From Candidatus Shapirobacteria bacterium UBA1435 (GTDB lineage Bacteria; Patescibacteriota; Microgenomatia; UBA12405), in the NCBI GenBank assembly GCA_002329385.1, contig DCTR01000022.1, positions 23,176-29,120 of the forward strand: a stretch of 5,945 bases of DNA. Direction: 5' to 3'. Below are positions 1-4,895 of the stretch, one piece after another. Within the stretch, counting starts at the first letter, position 1, and each line of letters opens with the position of its first letter. The translations under genes were made by a program, and so were the position numbers. The notes beneath the pieces were generated by a model. The model searched no databases, was not told the origin of the DNA, and was given only the letters and a program-made list of their open reading frames with translations.

Positions 1-1
1 T

Positions 2-637
2 CAGAACAAAAACAATGCCAAAGAAAAAGACGGCAAAAAATTCCTTCTTGCCCAAAAGCTTAAGGCCTCTTTGGAGCAGGGGACTCTGGCAATCAATATC
101 TCCTTGACGGCAGAGGAGCAAGAATTGCTCAAAGATTTTTTTCTTCTTACCGCCAAGCCATACTTTATTGTTGCCAATGTTGACGAAGACACCTACAAAA
201 ACATTACCCAATGGAAAACCGATCTGAAAAATTTTGAGTCGGTTATCCCCGTCTGTGCCAAAATCGAATTTGAATTGTCCGAACTGCCCCCTCCCGACCG
301 GCATGATTATCTCCGTTCACTTGGTGTTGGCCAATCCGGCCTGGAAAGGGTTATCCAGAAGGCCTATCAGACTCTCGGTTTACAATCCTTCTATACTGCC
401 GGTGTCAAGGAAGTCAGGGCGTGGACTATTCGTCAGGGTGCCACTGCTCCCCAGGCGGCTGGAGCCATTCATACCGATTTCGAGCGGGGTTTTATCATGG
501 CCGAAATAGTTTCTTTTGATGATTTTGTCCGTTGTCAAGGCTGGGAAGGTGCCAGATCAAACGGCCTGCTCCGTCATGAAGGTAAAGATTATCAGATGCG
601 CCCAGACGACATTGTCGAATTTAGGTTCAACATTTAG
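2..637 (+). CDS. ychF: Redox-regulated/ribosome-binding ATPase YchF (Obg-like OLA1 family), 3' part only
   Basis: The reading frame is open from base 2 to the TAG at 635-637, giving the last 211 residues. The family is about 360 residues long, so the N-terminal P-loop half lies outside the window. YchF is a cytoplasmic Obg-related P-loop ATPase that binds ribosomes. Visible marks are the G4-type motif NVDE (bases 176-187), which in YchF replaces the NKxD of true GTPases and fits its preference for ATP. It follows a TAKPYFIVA strand. Next come the helical CAKIEFELSEL segment and then the C-terminal TGS domain, from FYTAGVKEVRAWT to EFRFNI, with the hallmark GATAPQAAGAIHTDFERGF. A TTG at 71-73 could be read as a start but lies inside the conserved protein. 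miaA begins four bases after the stop. Identification is secure; the missing part is due to the window edge. Confidence 0.96.
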   Translation, partial: QNKNNAKEKDGKKFLLAQKLKASLEQGTLAINISLTAEEQELLKDFFLLTAKPYFIVANVDEDTYKNITQWKTDLKNFESVIPVCAKIEFELSELPPPDRHDYLRSLGVGQSGLERVIQKAYQTLGLQSFYTAGVKEVRAWTIRQGATAPQAAGAIHTDFERGFIMAEIVSFDDFVRCQGWEGARSNGLLRHEGKDYQMRPDDIVEFRFNI

Positions 638-641
638 TCCG

Positions 642-1544
642 ATGATCTCCAGACTGCTAATAATTTCTGGCCCAACCGCTACCGGCAAAACTGGTCTGGC
701 GGTTAAGATCGCCCGGAAACTCGGCGGCGAGTTAGTTTCTGCCGATTCACGCCAAATCTATCGGGGCATGGATATCGGCACCGGCAAAGACCACCCCAAA
801 ACCACCCCCGTCCACCTGATTGATCTTGTTCCTCCCTCTTCCCCTTTTTCTGTTGCCCAATATCGTCCTTTGGCTGTCTCCAAAATCATCGATATTCAAA
901 ATCGCGGCCTTTTGCCGATTGTGGTTGGTGGGTCTGGACAATACATTGAATCGATTCTTAGCCCTCAGCCGACTTTCTCTATTCCTCCCAAGCCCCTTTT
1001 GCGCCGTCTGCTTAATCCTCTGCCGGTATCTTACCTTCAATATATTTATCGTCTGCTCGACGGTCAATCCTTCCGTCTTCTCAACAATTCTGACCGTCAC
1101 AACCCCCATCGGCTGATCCGCAAAATCGAAATTAAACTAAGTCGTCAACCCGACAGGCCTTCACCCCTCCCCTCAAACTGTTGCCTGCATATATCTCTTA
1201 CCGCTCCCAACCGTTTTCTTTTCGACCGGATCGATGCCAGGATCAAACAACGCCTCGACGGTGGTTTGTTGTCAGAGATCGACCGGTTATTGGCTAAATA
1301 CCACTTTTCCGACCCCGGGCTGAATTGCCTGGCTTATAAGGAGTTTTCTCCTTACTTCTTAAAAAAGGATCCCAGGGTTTTTGATTCCTGCCTAAGGCAA
1401 TGGCAGAAAGACGAGCACGCCTATGCCCGCCGCCAAAAAACCTACCACCGGCGGTTTACCAAGGCCGTCTTTTTTGACATTTCCCAAACTCCCTGTCAAA
1501 AAATCGTTGATTACGTTGTCAGATGGTACAATAAACCATGTTAA
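642..1544 (+). CDS. miaA: tRNA dimethylallyltransferase (tRNA i6A37 synthase)
   Basis: This 300-residue protein should transfer a dimethylallyl group from DMAPP to N6 of A37 in tRNAs that read UNN codons, in the cytoplasm. Motifs in family order are the P-loop GPTATGKT (residues 10-17), SADSRQIYRGMDIGTGK (33-49) with the DSxQxY tRNA/substrate motif, HLIDL (58-62), QYR (73-75), GGSGQYI (96-102; usually GGTGLY), NPHRLIRKIEI, FDRIDARIKQRLDGGL, LAYKEF and YARRQKTYHRRF. The ATG at 642 puts the P-loop at the usual distance and gives a normal family length. The frame is open from 516, but that would overlap ychF by over 100 bases. There is no clear Shine-Dalgarno site, so translation is probably coupled to ychF, which ends four bases upstream. 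Its last 7 bases overlap the next gene. Confidence 0.96.
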   Translation: MISRLLIISGPTATGKTGLAVKIARKLGGELVSADSRQIYRGMDIGTGKDHPKTTPVHLIDLVPPSSPFSVAQYRPLAVSKIIDIQNRGLLPIVVGGSGQYIESILSPQPTFSIPPKPLLRRLLNPLPVSYLQYIYRLLDGQSFRLLNNSDRHNPHRLIRKIEIKLSRQPDRPSPLPSNCCLHISLTAPNRFLFDRIDARIKQRLDGGLLSEIDRLLAKYHFSDPGLNCLAYKEFSPYFLKKDPRVFDSCLRQWQKDEHAYARRQKTYHRRFTKAVFFDISQTPCQKIVDYVVRWYNKPC

Positions 1545-2518
1545 CCAATGGCACCAAGGTTGAGATTTCTTCCCGAAGCATCGTTTTTACTATTGTTCTG
1601 GTCTTCTCTCTTTGGATTCTTTGGCAGATTAGGGGCCTGCTTCTGCTCTTTTTTGTCTGTTTTATGTTCATGGAGTCCATTAACCCCACCGTTCAGGCTT
1701 TGGAAAAAGCCAAAGTTTCCCGTCCTTTGGCCATCATCTTAATTTACCTTGCCATCCTGGCGGTAATTTCCTTCTCCTTTGCCGGGCTGATCCCTATTCT
1801 TGTTGAACAGACCACCGAGCTGATTCGTATTTTGCCTTCCACTCTGGCCAACGTCAATCTCTTTGGTCTCTCCGCAGTCGATATCTCCTCGCAGTTTCAA
1901 ATACTTCAAAGCCTTCCGGCCAACATTGCCAAAACCGCTTTCCAGCTTTTTTCCAATATTTTTTCTACTTTTGTTATTTTCGTTATCACTTTTTATCTAT
2001 TGATTGAACGCCAGAAGTTTCCCAAATATGCCTCTGATATTTTCGGTAAAAAAGGAGAAAAAAAGGCTATTGGTATTATCGAGCGTCTCGAAACTCGCCT
2101 TGGTTCCTGGATCAATGCCGAACTTTTGCTGATGCTGATTATCGGCCTGCTCTCATATGTTGGTTATCTGTTGCTGGGATTAAAATATGCCGTTCCTTTG
2201 GCTCTTTTTGCCGGTCTGCTTGAGGTTGTTCCCAACATCGGTCCAACCGTTGCCACTGTTTTCGCCGCCATTGTCGCTTACACCGTCTCTCCTCTCACTG
2301 CCCTTCTTACTATCTGTTGGGGGATAATTATCCAACTCTTTGAAAACAATTTTCTTGTTCCTCGCGTTATGAAAGACACTGTCGGCCTAAATCCTCTTGT
2401 CACCATTTTTATCATCGCCGTCGGTCTAAAAATTGCCGGGGTCGTTGGCGCCATTCTTGCCATCCCCACCTATCTGGCCATCGAGTCGATTGTTACCGTT
2501 ATCAGCGACAAAAATTAG
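1538..2518 (+). CDS. AI-2E family transporter (UPF0118/PerM-like membrane protein)
   Basis: A 326-residue integral membrane protein of the AI-2E/PerM family. Known members are implicated in small-molecule or ion export (AI-2, Na+/H+); the substrate here cannot be read from sequence. The arrangement is typical: two N-terminal hydrophobic segments (about 14-50), one at 63-85, a long amphipathic extracytoplasmic stretch (about 88-138), then a segment at 141-158 ending in IERQKF. The conserved C-terminal core follows from 196, with GLLEVVPNIGPTVAT (227-240), the ENNFLVPRVM signature (269-278) and GLNPLVTIFIIAVG (283-296). Start ATG 1538 overlaps the miaA stop by 7 bases and has no Shine-Dalgarno site, pointing to coupled translation. 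The TAG stop at 2516-2518 abuts the 3' end of rnpB on the other strand. The family call is firm and the function open. Confidence 0.93.
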   Translation: MLTNGTKVEISSRSIVFTIVLVFSLWILWQIRGLLLLFFVCFMFMESINPTVQALEKAKVSRPLAIILIYLAILAVISFSFAGLIPILVEQTTELIRILPSTLANVNLFGLSAVDISSQFQILQSLPANIAKTAFQLFSNIFSTFVIFVITFYLLIERQKFPKYASDIFGKKGEKKAIGIIERLETRLGSWINAELLLMLIIGLLSYVGYLLLGLKYAVPLALFAGLLEVVPNIGPTVATVFAAIVAYTVSPLTALLTICWGIIIQLFENNFLVPRVMKDTVGLNPLVTIFIIAVGLKIAGVVGAILAIPTYLAIESIVTVISDKN

Positions 2519-2793
2519 GGCTTCAAAGCTGTCGTTAAGCCGGATTCTGTTTAAGGGCCATCTATCTATTCTTTCTACCCGAAGCTACCAGAAGATGGGT
2601 CATCGCTTCAACTTGAAATTTCCGCCAGAAAGGTGCTCGTCTCACTTCTTCCGACAATGTCGGATTGCTCGTCTCTGTCGCAGAAGCTGCCAACTTGCGT
2701 CGGCTCCTACCTGTTTGGATTCTGTTCTTCTTGCGGTCCGGACTTTCCTCTCCGACTATCTGTCGGAGTCAGCCCCTCGACGGCTTTGAAGCC
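2519..2793 (-). ncRNA. rnpB: RNase P RNA (catalytic M1 RNA), compact bacterial form
   Basis: The RNA subunit of RNase P cuts the 5' leader from pre-tRNA. Read on the minus strand, the universal 5' core GAGGAAAGUCCGGAC (plus 2736-2750) and the 3' core ACAGAAUCCGGCUUA (plus 2536-2550) are both intact and form helix P4 with a bulged U. P1 closes the ends: 11 perfect pairs, one C/A mismatch, then 4 pairs (2778-2793 with 2519-2534). P2 can form between AGGGGCU and GGCCCUU. P3 is a 7-bp CUCCGAC/GUCGGAG hairpin (2750-2768). GACCC and GGGU can enclose a loop with GGU (2587-2589), the L15 motif that pairs with tRNA 3'-CCA. AUAGAUAGAUGGCC resembles the usual segment before the 3' core. At about 275 nt it is shorter than E. 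coli M1 (377 nt). Ends are set from P1 and may be off by a few bases. Long open frames over it are not genes. Confidence 0.95.
2634..2675 (-). repeat. 10-base direct repeat inside rnpB
   Basis: The decamer TGCTCGTCTC (plus strand) occurs at 2634-2643 and again at 2666-2675, so the RNA carries GAGACGAGCA twice. Between them is the self-complementary hairpin UCCGACAUUGUCGGA (2650-2664). The block lies in the specificity domain of the RNA. Confidence 0.8.
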
Positions 2794-2799
2794 AATTCA

Positions 2800-2829
2800 A
2801 TTTTACTCCAATCTGGCTGATAAATCCAA
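2800..2829 (-). promoter_or_regulatory. rnpB: Probable rnpB promoter
   Basis: On the minus strand there is a -10 box TAAAAT (plus 2800-2805; five of six consensus bases) and an 18-bp spacer to TTGGAT (plus 2824-2829), a weak -35. The -10 ends 7 bases before the first base of P1 at 2793, the right distance for transcription to begin at the mature 5' end. Position and -10 match make this credible; the -35 is poor. Confidence 0.55.
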
Positions 2830-2836
2830 CTTATCA
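2818..2836. repeat. Short inverted repeat over the rnpB -35 region
   Basis: TGATAA and TTATCA form a perfect 6-bp inverted repeat with a 7-base gap. The candidate -35 hexamer of rnpB falls in the gap. This could be a small operator, but a repeat of this size also arises by chance in AT-rich DNA. Confidence 0.3.
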
Positions 2837-2852
2837 CTCTCCCCTGATACCA

Positions 2853-2881
2853 AAGATACTCCGGCCAAACCGGAGTATCTT
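2853..2881 (-). terminator. 12-bp perfect hairpin downstream of the DUF5679-like gene, possible terminator
   Basis: AAGATACTCCGG and CCGGAGTATCTT are perfect 12-base inverted repeats around a 5-base loop. The hairpin starts 20 bases past the stop of the minus-strand DUF5679-like gene and lies before rnpB. Its position suits a terminator or mRNA 3' end stabiliser. In the minus direction the 3' tail is only UCUUUGG, a weak U-tract, and in the plus direction the tail is A-rich. The hairpin itself is certain; its role as a terminator is inferred. Confidence 0.55.
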
Positions 2882-2901
2882 AAAAATAATCAAACGTAGG
2901 A

Positions 2902-3075
2902 TTACAAAAGCGAAGCTTCAGCGGCCGACAGGATCTTAAACATTTTAGTCCCTGTCTCTGGGTCGACTGCTTCCGCGGCTGGACGGCCGTTTTTAAGGGT
3001 AGTCTTTTTAACTTTTGAAACATCAACTTCAACTGCTTTTCTCGATTTCACCGAATAAAACTTTATGGTTGGCAT
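2902..3075 (-). CDS. Small DUF5679-like protein that lacks the zinc-binding cysteines
   Basis: This 57-residue basic protein aligns by eye with the DUF5679 zinc-ribbon pattern as I remember it (AYCVKC..VE..., VT.KNGRPA, then TCPxCGTKxFRI). The shared framework is FYSVKSRKAVEV (6-17), TLKNGRPAAEA (26-36) and GTKMFKIL (42-49). The four positions where the family has cysteine are Ser8, Ser11, Asp38 and Thr41, with both x2 spacings kept, so the fold may survive without zinc. The function of the family is not established. Start ATG 3073-3075 is chosen because a strong GGGAGGTGA lies 8 bases upstream; a GTG four codons earlier sits inside that site. It follows the 37-residue membrane protein gene by 38 bases and is probably co-transcribed with it. 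The family assignment is from memory and moderately sure; the coding call is strong. Confidence 0.85.
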   Translation of the reverse strand: MPTIKFYSVKSRKAVEVDVSKVKKTTLKNGRPAAEAVDPETGTKMFKILSAAEASLL

Positions 3076-3083
3076 TAATTTAG

Positions 3084-3092
3084 TCACCTCCC
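3084..3092 (-). promoter_or_regulatory. Strong Shine-Dalgarno site for the DUF5679-like gene
   Basis: GGGAGGTGA on the minus strand lies 8 bases before the ATG at 3075. It matches the anti-Shine-Dalgarno core almost fully and decides the start in favour of MPTIKF. It is the only clear ribosome binding site of this kind that I see upstream of any gene here. Confidence 0.85.
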
Positions 3093-3113
3093 TTTTAAAG
3101 AAACTAATAAAAG

Positions 3114-3227
3114 TTAAAAACGATAATGTTCAAGATAATATATAGCACCGATGATGGCAATACACAAAAAACTCAAAACTATGCTCTTGGCCAAGTCCTT
3201 TTTTACGTAGACCAAATCCTTTTTCAT
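3114..3227 (-). CDS. Small single-pass membrane protein, 37 residues, unknown function
   Basis: The minus-strand frame from ATG 3225-3227 to TAA 3114-3116 encodes 37 residues. The N-terminus MKKDLVYVKKDLAK is charged and amphipathic, residues about 15-32 (SIVLSFLCIAIIGAIYYL) form one hydrophobic helix, and the tail EHYRF is short. The positive-inside rule puts the N-terminus in the cytoplasm. Evidence that it is a real gene: an extended -10 promoter 12 bases upstream, a membrane-protein composition unlikely from random DNA, and a position just ahead of a well-marked gene. There is no Shine-Dalgarno site; the transcript would begin about 5 bases before the ATG, so it may be read leaderless. 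I do not recognise a family. It could be a membrane-anchored partner of a neighbour or act partly as a leader ORF for the next gene. Confidence 0.7.
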   Translation of the reverse strand: MKKDLVYVKKDLAKSIVLSFLCIAIIGAIYYLEHYRF

Positions 3228-3239
3228 TTCAATAAAGCC

Positions 3240-3248
3240 AGTATAGCA
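3240..3248 (-). promoter_or_regulatory. Extended -10 promoter for the minus-strand small-gene unit
   Basis: Reading the minus strand, TGC followed by TATACT (plus 3240-3245) is an extended -10 element; no good -35 is found at 16-18 bp. The -10 ends 12 bases before the ATG of the 37-residue protein, so initiation about 7 bases downstream leaves a leader of roughly 5 bases. Confidence 0.55.
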
Positions 3249-3256
3249 CAAGGCTT

Positions 3257-3265
3257 TGCTACAAT
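3257..3265 (+). promoter_or_regulatory. Extended -10 promoter for the DUF4446-DUF3048-secD unit
   Basis: TGC plus TACAAT (3260-3265; five of six consensus bases) forms an extended -10 element 12 bases before the ATG at 3278. No convincing -35 is present. Initiation about 7 bases downstream would leave a leader of roughly 6 bases, too short for a Shine-Dalgarno site, and none is visible. Confidence 0.5.
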
Positions 3266-3277
3266 TACATTATCACC

Positions 3278-3625
3278 ATGACTGTTTTTTTTGCCATCCT
3301 AACTTTGGTCAATTTTTGCGTTTCTGTTTATCTGGTTTATCTCTTCTTCGCCAAGGGCCGTCAAGCCAAAAAAAACCTCCAGCCCTCCTCTGGCTCGGGC
3401 CCCAAAATTACTCTGACCCGTTTTAATCCGTTCGATGACATCGGCGGCGATCAAAGTTTTATCCTTTGTCTGTTGGATAATTCTGACTCGGGTGTTATCA
3501 TAACTTCATTGCATAATCGCGATCTGACCAGAATTTATGCCAAGTCAATCAAAAACGGTCAACCGCAAAGTTCTGCCTTGTCCAAAGAGGAAAAAACGGC
3601 TTTAATAAAAACTATTAACAGTTAA
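3278..3625 (+). CDS. DUF4446 family membrane-anchored protein
   Basis: This 115-residue protein has one N-terminal membrane segment (about 3-24) followed by a basic stretch (GRQAKK, 27-32) that places the rest in the cytoplasm. The DUF4446 core covers about 45-112: ITLTRFNPFDDIGGDQSF (44-61), a LLDNSDSGVIITSLHNRD strand-turn region (65-82), RIYAKSIKNGQ (85-95) and the closing LSKEEKTALIKTI helix. The function of the family is unknown. Typical members as I remember them carry a longer, partly coiled-coil linker between membrane segment and core; here the linker is only about 18 residues. It is the first gene of its unit, behind an extended -10 promoter with nearly no leader. The DUF3048 gene begins 7 bases after its stop. 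Confidence 0.9.
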   Translation: MTVFFAILTLVNFCVSVYLVYLFFAKGRQAKKNLQPSSGSGPKITLTRFNPFDDIGGDQSFILCLLDNSDSGVIITSLHNRDLTRIYAKSIKNGQPQSSALSKEEKTALIKTINS

Positions 3626-3632
3626 TTTTTTG

Positions 3633-4895
3633 ATGAACCAAAAAGTAGTTAGATTATCACTCTACGTCGGCATATTTTTGACTGCCGCCGGTCTATCCCA
3701 CCTGTTTTTTCGACGTATAAACGCCGCGCCCTCCTCTCCCCCCGACCAGCAAGTGGTCGATTCTGCCACTCCCACCCCCGGCAAAAAAACCGGCTCGCTG
3801 GTTTTTTCCGGTCCCAAGACCGAAGTCTGCCCGATAAACGCCGAAAAGTTCACTAAAGAAGAACGGGCCATCTGGGAAAAACGCCGTCCGTTGATGGTTA
3901 TGATCGAAAACCACGAAGATTCCCGCCCCCAGTCTGGTCTCCAGAATGCCGATATTGTTTATGAAGCCGTCGCCGAGGGTGGTATTACCCGTTTTATGGG
4001 AGTCTTTTATTGTAATGCCGTTAGGGGTGCCGCCAACAAATACGATGTTGGTCCGGTAAGGTCGGCCCGATCGTATTTTGTCGATCTTGCTTCCGAATAC
4101 TCTGATTATCCTCTCTACACTCATGTTGGCGGTGCCAATTGCGGCCGCCCGAAAGACCCCGCCACCGGCCTTGAGGTTGGTTCCTGCACCACCCACGTCA
4201 AAGCCCAGGCTGTCGAGCAGATCGCTTCATACGGCTGGAACAACAAAGGCACCTGGTCCGATTTAAGTCAATTCTCTTTGCCTTACAAGGCTTGTCGTCG
4301 TGAACCGGAGAGAACCGGTGAAGAACGTGACACCGAACATACCATGTATTGCTCCACCCAGGCACTCTGGGATATCGCCGCCGACAGGGGACTAACCAAT
4401 CTTACCGAAGTTAACAAGAATTCCTGGGACAAAAATTTTATCAACTGGTCGTTCGATCAGGCCGACAAGTCCGACCCGGTTTCTGCTGACGGCCACACCG
4501 TTTCCTTTGACTTTTGGTCTGGCTACAAACAATATTCGGTGGCCTGGAAATATGACAAATCAAATAATCAGTATTTGCGGTTAAATGGCGGCCAACCGCA
4601 TCAGGATTTCAATGAAGACGAACAGATATCGGCCAAGAATGTCATTATCCAATCGGTCAAAGAAACCAGGTCGGTCGATGTCCATCTTCACAACCTTTAC
4701 GATGTTGTCGGCAAAGGTACTGGCGTTTTGCTCCAGAATGGCACCAAGACCGAAATTACCTGGTCGAAGACTAGTCGAACTTCCCGGACTAAATTTAAAA
4801 ATGCCAAAACCGGTGCCGAAATTGATTTGGTCCCGGGCCGAGTTTGGGTGGAACTTGTCCCGTTAAATTCGGTCATAAATTATGAAGGCCTCTAG
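3633..4895 (+). CDS. DUF3048 domain-containing (YerB-like) exported protein
   Basis: A 420-residue protein with a short basic N-terminus, a hydrophobic segment (about 8-26) and the bulk outside the membrane. DUF3048 is known from Bacillus YerB, a putative lipoprotein; no biochemical activity is settled. The N-terminal domain shows RRPLMVMIENHEDSRPQSGL (84-103), ADIVYEAVAEGGITRFM (106-122), VGPVRSARSY (139-148) and LYTHVGGA (161-168). The C-terminal domain has DFWSGYKQYSVAWKYD (293-308), YLRLNGGQPHQD (314-325), NVIIQ (336-340) and GRVWVELVP (402-410). There is no lipobox, so a signal anchor is likely; cleavage near INAA is possible. Residues 32-62 form a Pro/Ser/Thr-rich linker. Six cysteines (66, 127, 170, 185, 221, 240) all lie outside the cytoplasm. 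I prefer ATG 3633 over the TTG one codon earlier. The end overlaps the next gene by 14 bases. Confidence 0.93.
   Translation: MNQKVVRLSLYVGIFLTAAGLSHLFFRRINAAPSSPPDQQVVDSATPTPGKKTGSLVFSGPKTEVCPINAEKFTKEERAIWEKRRPLMVMIENHEDSRPQSGLQNADIVYEAVAEGGITRFMGVFYCNAVRGAANKYDVGPVRSARSYFVDLASEYSDYPLYTHVGGANCGRPKDPATGLEVGSCTTHVKAQAVEQIASYGWNNKGTWSDLSQFSLPYKACRREPERTGEERDTEHTMYCSTQALWDIAADRGLTNLTEVNKNSWDKNFINWSFDQADKSDPVSADGHTVSFDFWSGYKQYSVAWKYDKSNNQYLRLNGGQPHQDFNEDEQISAKNVIIQSVKETRSVDVHLHNLYDVVGKGTGVLLQNGTKTEITWSKTSRTSRTKFKNAKTGAEIDLVPGRVWVELVPLNSVINYEGL

Larger units (their letters stand above)
3240..3265. repeat. Imperfect palindrome holding two head-to-head -10 elements
   Basis: AGTATAGCA and TGCTACAAT are inverted copies matching at 7 of 9 positions, separated by CAAGGCTT, whose centre AAG-G-CTT is itself symmetric. 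Each arm carries an extended -10 element pointing outward. The symmetry may simply reflect two promoters, or it may be an operator for a dimeric regulator such as the AbrB-like protein encoded downstream. Confidence 0.5.

Noticed and set aside
516..641. Upstream extension of miaA to an earlier start
   Set aside because: It would overlap ychF by over 100 bases and put 42 extra residues before the P-loop, which normally lies close to the MiaA N-terminus.
747..1109. 120-codon minus-strand open frame
   Set aside because: It is antisense to conserved miaA motifs and has no promoter, ribosome site or recognisable sequence.
2433..2899. Two overlapping plus-strand open frames (118 and 88 codons) after the AI-2E gene
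   Set aside because: They lie antisense to rnpB, whose conserved core sequences and P1-P4 pairings explain the region; the translations look like no protein family.
3085..3087. GTG start for the DUF5679-like gene four codons upstream
   Set aside because: The GTG is part of the Shine-Dalgarno sequence itself; the ATG at 3075 has ideal spacing.
3693..4196. 167-codon minus-strand open frame
   Set aside because: It is antisense to the conserved N-terminal domain of the DUF3048 gene; the Gly-rich translation is what the complement of that codon usage gives.
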